Origin: Lewinellaceae bacterium
GTDB lineage: Bacteria > Bacteroidota > Bacteroidia > Chitinophagales > Saprospiraceae
DNA: 64,000 nucleotides
Direction of reading: 5' to 3'
Assembly: GCA_020636405.1 (NCBI GenBank)
Contig: JACJXW010000005.1
Coordinates: forward strand, 806,001 to 870,000
Shown here: positions 33,581 to 41,262 of the stretch, piece by piece
How the letters are laid out: each line of letters starts with the position of its first letter
Position numbering within the stretch: position 1 is the first letter of the stretch
Notes under the pieces: model-generated
Database searches by the model: none
Told to the model about the DNA's origin: nothing
The model's input: the letters and a program-made list of their open reading frames with translations, nothing else
Translations under genes and position numbers: made by a program

Positions 33581-34189
33581 ATGATCTACGAATTCAAGGG
33601 TTTCAAGCCCGTAATTCACGAAACTGCTTTTGTCCATCCACAAGCTACCGTTACCGGTAATGTCATCATCGGCGCCCATGTTTATATCGGGCCCGGCGCG
33701 GCTATCCGCGGCGATTGGGGGGAGATCATTATCGAAGACGGTTGTAATGTACAGGAAAACTGTACGCTCCACATGTTTCCGGGGGTGACAGTTCGCCTCA
33801 AGAAAGGCGCCCACATCGGCCACGGTGCGGTCATCCACGGCGCTACCATCGGGCGCAATGCGCTGGTGGGCATGAATTCCGTTATTATGGACAACGTCAT
33901 CATCGGCGATGAATGCATCATTGGCGCTCTCACCTTCATTAAATCGGACGAACAGATCCCTAAACGCAGTATGGTGGTGGGCAATCCCGGCCGCATCGTC
34001 AAAGAGGTGAGCGATGAGATGATCGAATGGAAGGCCAAAGGTACCCAGCTCTACCAGCGGCTGCCGAAGGAATGCCACGAATCGCTCCATCCCTGCCACG
34101 ACCCGCTGCGCGAAGTGCCGGAAGAACGCCCCAGCCAGGAAGTGCTTTTCCACACCTGGAAAGAAGTGAAAGAGGGCGTCGCGGGGTAG
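33581..34189 (+). CDS. paaY: PaaY-like hexapeptide-repeat protein (gamma-carbonic-anhydrase fold)
   Basis: This 202-residue protein is a left-handed beta helix of hexapeptide repeats (VTGNVIIGAHVYIGPGAAIRGDWG, then IGHGAVIHGATIGRNALVGMNSVIMD). The metal-ligand His residues of the gamma-carbonic-anhydrase/PaaY group are visible in CTLHMFPG, AHIGHG and IHG. A helical C-terminus follows with SDEMIEWKAKGTQLYQ. PaaY is a thioesterase that clears dead-end CoA products in phenylacetate breakdown. The C-terminal extension and paaZ 7 kb away support this, but carnitine-type (CaiE) or plain carbonic-anhydrase-like roles remain possible. Confidence 0.82.
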   Translation: MIYEFKGFKPVIHETAFVHPQATVTGNVIIGAHVYIGPGAAIRGDWGEIIIEDGCNVQENCTLHMFPGVTVRLKKGAHIGHGAVIHGATIGRNALVGMNSVIMDNVIIGDECIIGALTFIKSDEQIPKRSMVVGNPGRIVKEVSDEMIEWKAKGTQLYQRLPKECHESLHPCHDPLREVPEERPSQEVLFHTWKEVKEGVAG

Positions 34190-34405
34190 CCGCCTCCTGC
34201 CGGGTTTGCAAAGGCGTGGCTATGTTGTAAACCCGGTAGGTTTGGGCGTTTCCTCTTGCCGGGTTAGGATAATTAAAAATTCAGTTGGAGCCCTGTTTTT
34301 TGAACAAAAGCCTGGTGATGTTGTCCTGTATTGGACAGTCCTTTTCCATCTTTTGGGGGAGTACGGTTTCTCGTATTTTCCCATCCATTCACCAAACCCT
34401 TTGAT

Positions 34406-35485
34406 ATGAGTGGAGGCCAGCCCAAAGTACCGGCGCCTTTTAGTTGCACGTACTCACCGAATATTCCGGAGTTGTTGCAGCAGCTGAACTGCACGCTGGC
34501 GCTGAGCACTTATCAGGCTGGTAAGGTCGTCTTGCTCAGCTCCCTGGATGGTGAGCGGCTCATCCAGCTCCCCCGCACGTTTCGCAAGCCGATGGGTATT
34601 GCCCTGGAGGGCCACAAAATGGCCATCGCCACGCTCGATGAGGCCATCGTCCTGGCCAATTCGCCGGAGCTGGCACAGCATTACACCCCCAAACCGGCCA
34701 CCTACGACGCCCTCTATATGCCCCGCGCCACCTACTACACCGGGCAGGTCGACATCCACGACCTGGAGTGGGGCGCCGCCGGGCTCTACGCGGTCAACAC
34801 CTCCTTCTCCTGCATCTGCCGGATCGATGACAACTACAGCTTCACTCCGTTCTGGAAGCCGTCCTTCATCAGCAAGCTGGCCCACGAAGACCGCTGCCAC
34901 CTCAACGGCATGGCCATGGCGGAGGGCCGCCCCCGTTTTGCCAGCGCTTTCAATACCGGAGACAGCCGGCAGAGCTGGCGGGAGAATATTACCGAAACCG
35001 GGGTGCTGATCGATATCCATTCCAATGAGATCATAGCCGGGGGGCTGCCCATGCCACATTCCCCCCGCCTGTTCGATGGCCGGCTCTTCGTCCTGCTGTC
35101 CGCTAGTGGAGAATTGGCGGAGGTAGATATCGATTCCGGAAAAACAAAACCTGTTTGCCGGCTGGATGGCTTCGTTCGGGGGATGTGCCGGTGTGAAGAC
35201 TATGTTTTCGTCGGGCTGTCCCGCTTGCGGCAGAATTCTTCTACCTTTGCCAAGCTGCCATTCGCCCACCAGGCAAAGCAAGCAGGCATCGCCGTGGTGC
35301 ATCTGCCCACCGGCGCCCTCAGCGGATTCATCCGCTACCAGTCCTCCGTCGACGAGATCTACGATGTGCGGGTGCTGCCCGGCCTGCGCCGCCCGAACAT
35401 CCTGAACCCCTATGAGGCGCAGCACCGCCTGGGGTTGTCGACCCCGGAGGCCACCTACTGGGCCAACCCACCGTCGGATCATTAA
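34406..35485 (+). CDS. TIGR03032-family protein
   Basis: From the ATG at 34406 this is 359 residues with the family's signatures: LALSTYQAGKVVLLS near the N-terminus, ATYYTGQVDIHDLEWG, LAHEDRCHLNGMAM and PHSPRLFDGRLFVLLSASGEL. The fold is probably a beta propeller. There is no signal peptide. The family is found in bacteria next to secreted or repeat proteins, and its function is not known. It is 26 bases upstream of the FG-GAP protein gene on the same strand, so the two probably form an operon. Confidence 0.88.
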   Translation: MSGGQPKVPAPFSCTYSPNIPELLQQLNCTLALSTYQAGKVVLLSSLDGERLIQLPRTFRKPMGIALEGHKMAIATLDEAIVLANSPELAQHYTPKPATYDALYMPRATYYTGQVDIHDLEWGAAGLYAVNTSFSCICRIDDNYSFTPFWKPSFISKLAHEDRCHLNGMAMAEGRPRFASAFNTGDSRQSWRENITETGVLIDIHSNEIIAGGLPMPHSPRLFDGRLFVLLSASGELAEVDIDSGKTKPVCRLDGFVRGMCRCEDYVFVGLSRLRQNSSTFAKLPFAHQAKQAGIAVVHLPTGALSGFIRYQSSVDEIYDVRVLPGLRRPNILNPYEAQHRLGLSTPEATYWANPPSDH

Positions 35486-35511
35486 TCGTTCATCTCTAAA
35501 AATAGGAGTGT

Positions 35512-36960
35512 ATGCAGTACCATCCTTTACCTGTTTCCCACACTTACCGCCGCTTCGTAGCCCTGGCCAAAAAAGTGCAGCGCCTGCTGGAGCGAGGGGA
35601 GTTCCACCAGTTGTCGGCACAGCAGCAGCAGCGGCTGGCTGAGAAGTTGAAGCGGCTTTACCTCCGCCTTTCCGGGCCCTTCTCTCCTGGGCGTTTGCGG
35701 CGTATCCTGGCTTCTGCCGCCCTTATTCTGGGGCTCGGTGGCGGCGCCGTGCAGGCCCAGCAGTTTGCATCGTTTGAACGGAACCCTTTTGGACTGGAAT
35801 CCGAAAAGATCTCCCTGATCACTTTCGCCGACCTGGACAACGACGGCGACCAGGACCTGCTGTCTATTCAGTACAATGATAACGGTGGCCAGAACTTCGT
35901 CTATTGGGAAAACGAAGGAACTGCTCAGGCGCCTGCTTTTGCTGCCGCCCAAACCAATCCCTTTGGGCTGTCTTCTTTCGAATATCTTACCACGCCCCAT
36001 CTGGTAGACATCGATAACGATGGTGACCTCGACCTCTTTGCCGGTACTTATGAAAGTATTGACGAATATACCGGCAATATCCTGTTCTTCGAAAATGTGG
36101 GCACGCCCGGGAGCCCGGCCTTCGCCCCTCAGCAGATGAACCCCTTCGGGTTGGAACCTTCGGATTATCAGATGGTCCCTGTCCTGGTTGACCTGGACAA
36201 CGACGGAGACTTTGACCTGCTGGGGACGAATTACAATTTCGATACTGAGCTTATCGAGTTCCGCTACCAGGAGAACCTGGGCGCCGCTGAGGCGCCTCAG
36301 TTCGGCCCTCCGGTAAATACGCCCTTCGGCCTTTCGAATGAAAGCCTTTACGTCCTTGTCCATACAGTTGGCGACCTGGATATGGACGGCGATTACGATG
36401 TGCTGGCCGGTGGTGTAGTTTATGATGATGGACAGTCCAGGCCTACATTGGAATATATGGAGAACACCGGCTCTGCCGGGGCGCCGGCATTTGCGGCCCC
36501 GGTTACCAACCCCTTTGGTATTGAATTTCCCCTGACGGCTTACGCCACCGTTCCTGCACTGGTGGATATCGATGGCGATGGCGACCTGGACCTCTTTGTG
36601 GCCGGTTACGAGTACGATTTATCGGGTAGCGATGGGATGCCTGTTATATGGTATTTTGAAAATACGGGTATGATCAACAGCACCCGGGAAGCAGAGCCGG
36701 TTGCTCAGCTGAAGGTGTTTCCGACCGTTACGCAGCACCTGCTGAACTGGCAGCTCGATCTCGAAGAAAAAGCGGGATCTTTACAGCTCCAGGCCTTCGC
36801 CAGCGACGGCCGGCCGGTGCGTCAATGGCGTGTAGAGGCCCTGCCGGGCCAGCAGCAGGGCCAGGTTGATGTCGGCGCACTGCCAGCCGGGCTCTACCAG
36901 TTGCGGCTCAGCGACGGCAGCGGCCGCCTGTTGGCCCAGGAGCGTTTTGTCGTGCGGTAA
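35512..36960 (+). CDS. Secreted FG-GAP/VCBS-repeat protein with T9SS-type C-terminal domain
   Basis: This 482-residue protein has an unusually long cytoplasmic N-region: about 60 polar, basic residues (YRRFVALAKKVQRLLERGEF, RLAEKLKRLYLRL) before the hydrophobic segment ILASAALILGLGGGAVQAQ. The mature part has repeated FG-GAP/VCBS blades with calcium-type loops (DLDNDGDQDLL, DIDNDGDLDLFAG, DLDMDGDYDVLAG, DIDGDGDLDLFVAG). A C-terminal beta-sandwich sorting domain follows (QLKVFPTVTQHLLNW, then LPAGLYQLRLSDGSGRLLAQERFVVR), typical of type IX secretion cargo. It should be exported and surface-bound. It ends 10 bases from a convergent gene. Confidence 0.9.
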   Translation: MQYHPLPVSHTYRRFVALAKKVQRLLERGEFHQLSAQQQQRLAEKLKRLYLRLSGPFSPGRLRRILASAALILGLGGGAVQAQQFASFERNPFGLESEKISLITFADLDNDGDQDLLSIQYNDNGGQNFVYWENEGTAQAPAFAAAQTNPFGLSSFEYLTTPHLVDIDNDGDLDLFAGTYESIDEYTGNILFFENVGTPGSPAFAPQQMNPFGLEPSDYQMVPVLVDLDNDGDFDLLGTNYNFDTELIEFRYQENLGAAEAPQFGPPVNTPFGLSNESLYVLVHTVGDLDMDGDYDVLAGGVVYDDGQSRPTLEYMENTGSAGAPAFAAPVTNPFGIEFPLTAYATVPALVDIDGDGDLDLFVAGYEYDLSGSDGMPVIWYFENTGMINSTREAEPVAQLKVFPTVTQHLLNWQLDLEEKAGSLQLQAFASDGRPVRQWRVEALPGQQQGQVDVGALPAGLYQLRLSDGSGRLLAQERFVVR

Positions 36961-36970
36961 ATCGGCTTTT

Positions 36971-37456
36971 CTAGAAATAATACCTCAACCCCAGCCCTCC
37001 GCCGGCGCTGCCGTCGGTCTTGTCGATGAGTTGCAGGCGGAGGGTCGCCCTGAGGTAGATCTCAAACTGGTTAATGAAGTAATTGAGCCCTACGGTGCCG
37101 CTGAGGCCGGCGTAGATCTCGTCTTCAAAATCCCATCGCCGGGTGTCCCGGTCGCGCACGCCGATAAAAAGGCCCGGGCCGTAGAAGACCCCGAGTTCGG
37201 GCACGCTGCCCAGTGGCTGCATGAACAGCGCATGGCCGTTGAGGAAGAAGAAATTGTCGAGGTCCCAGGCGGCCAGCAGGTCTATCGAAGCGCGGCCGCT
37301 GGTGGGCAGGTTGAGGGAAAGGCCGCTGGGGTCGCCCAGCTGCACGCCGATGCCCACGCCGCCGGGGCGCTGAGCCTGGAGGCCTGAAGAAAAGGCGAAT
37401 ACAAGCAGCGCCACAAACAGGGCGCTCATTGGTGTTGGTACTGTTTTGTTCATCAC
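36971..37456 (-). CDS. Small outer-membrane beta-barrel-like protein
   Basis: This 161-residue protein has a signal peptide (PMSALFVALLVFAFSSGLQAQ) and a short mature part with alternating beta segments (GVGIGVQLGDPSGLSLNL, FYGPGLFIGV, SGTVGLNYFINQFEIYLRATLRL) ending in the aromatic LGLRYYF typical of outer-membrane barrels. It is probably an eight-stranded barrel of unknown role. M1 is followed by another Met; either may start. It converges with the FG-GAP gene. Confidence 0.8.
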   Translation of the reverse strand: MMNKTVPTPMSALFVALLVFAFSSGLQAQRPGGVGIGVQLGDPSGLSLNLPTSGRASIDLLAAWDLDNFFFLNGHALFMQPLGSVPELGVFYGPGLFIGVRDRDTRRWDFEDEIYAGLSGTVGLNYFINQFEIYLRATLRLQLIDKTDGSAGGGLGLRYYF

Positions 37457-37467
37457 GGGAATCGTTT

Positions 37468-37663
37468 AGAAGCTGTTTGAATTTAGTTTTTAGAATTTAT
37501 TAGGAGGCATTTTTTCGCCGGCTCGTCGCCAAAGGCTATGGCCGACGGAGACAGATGAGGACACTTTTGAGCTTCGTAGCCGTAGCTACGGAGCGAAAAA
37601 GTACCGAAATATGGCGGAAAAAGGGCCATAATAAAACTGAAGGATTAAACTCAAACAGCTTCT
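37468..37663. mobile_element. MITE-like element with 13-21 bp terminal inverted repeats
   Basis: About 196 bases in the 331-base gap 37457-37787 are bounded by AGAAGCTGTTTGA at 37468 and its exact complement at 37651-37663. Pairing extends inward for several more bases with few mismatches (about 20 in all). Inside is a perfect 12-base palindrome, CCGTAGCTACGG, at 37580-37591, and no coding potential of note. The structure (long terminal inverted repeats, small size, no transposase, internal palindrome) fits a MITE or REP-type element; no clear target duplication was seen. It lies between two divergent genes and may influence their promoters. Confidence 0.55.
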
Positions 37664-37787
37664 TAGGGATACAACGCATTTGGTATGCAGATAATTTTTG
37701 TATTGCCCTGATTTGATAACATAGGGGAAATGTAAAGCCGAAAGCAGGGTGAGTGGAGTGGATCATAAATTGCAAAAAAAGGCAGGC

Positions 37788-38711
37788 ATGCTCAAAGAAA
37801 TAATACTGCTGTTTTTCCTGTCGTCGGGGGGCTGCATTTTGTATGGGCAGGATAACGCCCCCTTCCTCATCATCCTCGGCATTGCCCAGGACGCCGGCTA
37901 CCCCCAGGCGGACTGCCGGAAGGCATGTTGCCAGAAGGTGTGGGAAAAAGAACAGCCCCCGGCAAGAGTCAGTGGCCTGGGCCTGGCCGATCCTGCCTCC
38001 GGGCGTTTCTGGTTGCTCGACGCCACGCCCGATTTCCGGGAACAACTTCATGAGATGGAACCCTTCGGGCAATTGTCCGGCATACTGCTAACCCACGCCC
38101 ACATCGGCCATTACACCGGGCTGATGCATCTGGGGCGGGAAGTGATGGGCGCGAAAGGAGTGCCCGTTTACGCCATGCCGCGCATGCAGGAATTCCTGAA
38201 GGACAACGGCCCCTGGGGGCAGCTTGTTCAGCTCAACAACATTGAACTCCGCGCCTTAAAAGCGGACAGCACCATCGCACTGTCACCGACGCTCCGGGCT
38301 ACCCCTTTCCTCGTACCCCACCGCGACGAATACTCGGAAACAGTCGGCTTTCTCATTGAAGGCCCGGAGAAGAAAGCCCTCTACATCCCCGATATCGACA
38401 AATGGCACTTGTGGGAGCGGGACATCCGGGAGCTCATCCGGCAGGTGGACATCGCTTTCCTCGACGGCACATTCTTCGAGAACGGCGAGATCCCCGGCCG
38501 CGATATGAGCGAGATCCCTCATCCGTTCATCGAGGAGAGCCTGAATCTATTTGCCGATCTGCCGGAGGAGGAGCGGGCGAAGGTGCATTTTATTCATTTT
38601 AACCATACCAACCCAGCGCTGGAGAAGGCTGGCGTGGCGGCACGGCGGGTTCGGGAAGCGGGGTGCCGGGTAGCGGAGGAAGGGATGTCCATTCGGATGG
38701 GGGAAGAATGA
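37788..38711 (+). CDS. Secreted PqqB-like metallo-beta-lactamase-fold hydrolase
   Basis: From the ATG at 37788 this is 307 residues with a short signal sequence (MLKEIILLFFLSSGGCILYGQ). It shows the PqqB/MBL pattern: LGIAQDAGYPQADCRKACC with Cys pairs, then LLTHAHIGHYTGL (a variant HxHxGH, with Ile in place of the usual Asp), FLVPHRDEYSETVGF, IPDIDKWHLW and a C-terminal HFNHTNP. PqqB proper is cytoplasmic; this exported form is a Bacteroidota relative of unknown substrate. The altered HxHxDH-type motif (HAHIGH) suggests changed metal binding, as in PqqB. Confidence 0.88.
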   Translation: MLKEIILLFFLSSGGCILYGQDNAPFLIILGIAQDAGYPQADCRKACCQKVWEKEQPPARVSGLGLADPASGRFWLLDATPDFREQLHEMEPFGQLSGILLTHAHIGHYTGLMHLGREVMGAKGVPVYAMPRMQEFLKDNGPWGQLVQLNNIELRALKADSTIALSPTLRATPFLVPHRDEYSETVGFLIEGPEKKALYIPDIDKWHLWERDIRELIRQVDIAFLDGTFFENGEIPGRDMSEIPHPFIEESLNLFADLPEEERAKVHFIHFNHTNPALEKAGVAARRVREAGCRVAEEGMSIRMGEE

Positions 38712-38773
38712 CGCGTATCGGGGCGCTACGGGTGGAATGCCTGGACATGCCTTGAAATGCAGTGGAAATGCTC

Positions 38774-38809
38774 GCCCTGTGGATTAGCAAAGCTTATATT
38801 CCACAGGGC
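38774..38809. terminator. Terminator-like hairpin between convergent genes
   Basis: Ten-base perfect arms GCCCTGTGGA (38774-38783) and TCCACAGGGC (38800-38809) flank a 16-base AT-rich loop. It lies between the end of the PqqB-like gene (38711) and the end of the sodium symporter gene on the other strand (38896), a natural place for a shared terminator. Confidence 0.6.
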
Positions 38810-38895
38810 CGGCCAGGCTTAGGTCCGGAATACATTTCCTCATTTCTAGGTATGTCTTCTACTCATTTCAGTTCAGGTAATTATTCCCGATCAGA

Positions 38896-40224
38896 TTAAA
38901 ATATCCCGTTCCATAAAATGATCAGCAATGCCAGCGGAATAATGACCTTCAGGATCAGCTTCCATTTATTGCCGATCTTCAACCTGCCGGCGCCCTGGTC
39001 GATATGGGCTGCCAGCCGGGCGTACCCCACTACATATGCGCTGAAAAGTGCCAGCAGGGAGGCTCCTACCGGTAGCAGGATATTGTTGGCCAGATAATCC
39101 AAAAAGTCAAAAACGGTCTTTCCGAAGATCATCCAGGGCTGGTCCGCATAGGAAAAGACCACCGGCACCGATCCGGCCCCAATGATACCGGTAACCAGCC
39201 ACAGGGCGCTGGCCGAAGACAGTCTGAATTTTTCCAGGAAGCTGTCCTTCAAACCCTGGACGGAAGCGATAAGGGAGGTGAAGCCGGCCAGGAAAAGTAA
39301 GAGGAAGAACGCAGCTCCGAGAAGCCTCCCGTAAGCGATCTGCCCAAAAATGGAAGCCATGGAAATGAAGATCAGGCTGGGGCCGGAATCTGGTGATAAA
39401 CCGAAGCTGAATATTGCCGGAAAGATCATCAGTCCGGCGAGCAAGGCAATGGCGGTATCCGCCAGAACGATCCATCCGGCAGTACTGGGCAGGTTGTCCT
39501 CTTTATCCGAATAACTGCCAAAAACAAATGCGATGCCCATTCCTACGCCTACCGAGAAACACATCTGCCCCAAAGCGGAGATGGCCACCTGGGCATTGAT
39601 CTTGGAAAAATCGGGTGTGAGATACCAGCGGTACCCGGCCTGGGCGCCTTCCAGCGTAGCCGCCCAGGCAGCCAGAGCCAGCAGCATCAGGGCCAGGCCC
39701 GCCATCATGAACCTGGAATAGCGCTCCAGGCCGGATTGCAGGCCCCGGGTGACAATCAAAAAGGACAAAAGCAAAATACCGGCGACCATGCCAATGGCCG
39801 TTCCCAGGCTATGGGTAACTGCCGAAAAGTGGCCCGGCAGTTCAGCCGGTTCCAGGCGCATAAGGTTCCCGGAAATGCATTCCACGAAATAGGACAGTAT
39901 CCAGGCCAGGATCATGACGTAATAGCTCATGATCATCAGGGTGGCGATCACTGCCAGCCAGCCTATCCCGTTCCAAGCCGGGCTTTTGCTTAATTTCCCG
40001 AACCCCACCAGCGGGGTGGCCTCCGAAAGCCGCCCCAGGGCCATCTCGACAGTGAGCAACGGGATGCCGATCAGCAGGATCAGGGCCAGGTACACCAGCA
40101 GGAAAGCCCCGCCGCCGCCCTCGCCCACAATGTAGGGGAACCGCCAGATGTTGCCCAGCCCTACCGCAAAGGCGGAGGCGGTGATGATGAAGGCCAGCCG
40201 GCTGCTCCAGTGGTTGGAAGACAT
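38896..40224 (-). CDS. Sodium-dependent transporter (NSS/SNF family)
   Basis: This 442-residue integral membrane protein has the LeuT-like signature in helix 1: AVGLGNIWRFPYIVGEGGGGAFLLVY (unwound Na+/substrate site). Further matches are GIPLLTVEMALGR, CFSVGVGMGIAFVFGSY in helix 6, and about twelve hydrophobic segments. The family imports amino acids or related solutes with Na+. It is likely to use the Na+ gradient that the decarboxylase pump (20-24 kb) helps maintain. Start is the ATG at 40224. No adjacent gene hints at the substrate. Confidence 0.93.
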   Translation of the reverse strand: MSSNHWSSRLAFIITASAFAVGLGNIWRFPYIVGEGGGGAFLLVYLALILLIGIPLLTVEMALGRLSEATPLVGFGKLSKSPAWNGIGWLAVIATLMIMSYYVMILAWILSYFVECISGNLMRLEPAELPGHFSAVTHSLGTAIGMVAGILLLSFLIVTRGLQSGLERYSRFMMAGLALMLLALAAWAATLEGAQAGYRWYLTPDFSKINAQVAISALGQMCFSVGVGMGIAFVFGSYSDKEDNLPSTAGWIVLADTAIALLAGLMIFPAIFSFGLSPDSGPSLIFISMASIFGQIAYGRLLGAAFFLLLFLAGFTSLIASVQGLKDSFLEKFRLSSASALWLVTGIIGAGSVPVVFSYADQPWMIFGKTVFDFLDYLANNILLPVGASLLALFSAYVVGYARLAAHIDQGAGRLKIGNKWKLILKVIIPLALLIILWNGIF

Positions 40225-40302
40225 CGCTTTTGCTTTTTAACGGACGATCGAGAGGTGAAAGTAGGGATATTGAAGTACGGCGCTACGGTTTTTTAGGTTA
40301 GG

Positions 40303-41082
40303 CTATTTCCTACGGCCCTCCCGAATTGACATTATTACCCTGCGCAGCCCGCCGGCCACATCTACAAAAGCCTCATCCTCATCCTCCCACTGGGAAATGG
40401 GACGGGCGCCCCGGGGCATGGCCTGTATCCCCGCGAACTCCTCGGTATCCCAAAGGCTGGGCCGCAATATGACCGGAATGACAACGGCATTGCCCTCGCG
40501 GTGCCGCTTCAGGGCGATGGGCAATTCATATCGGTAAATGAATTCGGAATTGAGAAAATCCGGACTGATCATCAGCAGGATGATGTGGGCCTCTTTGAGT
40601 TTGCGCTCGATCTCCTCATTCCAGGCGGCGCCCGGCAGGATCTCCGAGTCTTCCCACTGGTCGATCTCCTGGCGGCGCAGAGTGGCGAGGTGTACTTTGA
40701 GCTTGTCGACGAAGGGGCGGTCTTTGCGGGCGTAGCTGATGAAGACCTGAATGCGCCCGTCAGCGGCAGCATTGCCGGGTTCTTGTCCTGCCTTCCGATT
40801 TCCGCCTTCCTGCGTTTCCGGTGCGCTGCGTTCCAGGTCTTCCACATCGTTCAGGATGGACAACAGGCTGTGGATGATACGGTTGGTGGTTATGCTGAGT
40901 TCCTGATGGGAAACAATGCCCATCCTTTCGTTCCTTTTGTTCTGGTTCCACTGGCTTTGCAGGAGCAGGAGGGTATTGGAGAGGTCATTGTCGCGCCCCT
41001 GCAGCCATTGGGCGGTCTGGTCCAGGGCGGCCTCGGTTTTACCCTGGCTGATCAGCTGGCGCATCTTATCGGAAAAAGACAT
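40303..41082 (-). CDS. Effector-associated domain plus TIR-domain protein
   Basis: This 259-residue protein has an N-terminal helical domain (residues 1 to about 85: MRQLISQGKTEAALDQTAQWL, ...GIVSHQELSITTNRIIHSLLSIL) that looks like effector-associated domain 11 (EAD11), an adaptor found in multi-gene conflict systems. A Gly/Glu-rich linker follows, then a TIR domain (about 110-250: IQVFISYARKDRPFVDKLKVHL, DSEILPGAAWNEEIERKLKEAHIILLMISPDFL, SEFIYRYELPIAL) with a candidate catalytic Glu in YELP. TIR domains of this kind can cleave NAD+ or make signalling nucleotides in defence. No matching EAD partner is seen nearby. It is divergent from paaZ. Confidence 0.85.
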   Translation of the reverse strand: MSFSDKMRQLISQGKTEAALDQTAQWLQGRDNDLSNTLLLLQSQWNQNKRNERMGIVSHQELSITTNRIIHSLLSILNDVEDLERSAPETQEGGNRKAGQEPGNAAADGRIQVFISYARKDRPFVDKLKVHLATLRRQEIDQWEDSEILPGAAWNEEIERKLKEAHIILLMISPDFLNSEFIYRYELPIALKRHREGNAVVIPVILRPSLWDTEEFAGIQAMPRGARPISQWEDEDEAFVDVAGGLRRVIMSIREGRRK

Positions 41083-41186
41083 AGATGGTTATTGTTAACT
41101 TTTTTCAAATTTAACCGATTTGAGAGGGAATGCAAATTGCGGTTCGGTTCATTTTAACGAATGGGTGTACAACGAAGTTTCGCTAC

Positions 41187-41218
41187 CTTGTTAAAGCGGG
41201 GCTTTATCCTTACTTTTG
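41187..41218 (+). promoter_or_regulatory. Candidate promoter of paaZ
   Basis: CTTG (41187-41190), 20 bases, TACTTTTG (41211-41218) fits the Bacteroidota -33/-7 pattern with one mismatch. A start near 41225 leaves about 38 bases to the ATG at 41263 and excludes the longer frame from 41161. Upstream, a TAACGAA half-site at 41155 matches one near the enoyl-CoA hydratase promoter. Confidence 0.55.
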
Positions 41219-41262
41219 GTGCGCACAATATCAAACAAAACAGAACAAACCTCAACGCGAAT

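Noticed and set aside
37536..38072. Minus-strand open frame across the MITE-like element
   Set aside because: It spans the non-coding element and the antisense of the PqqB-like gene, with no domain or plausible start context.
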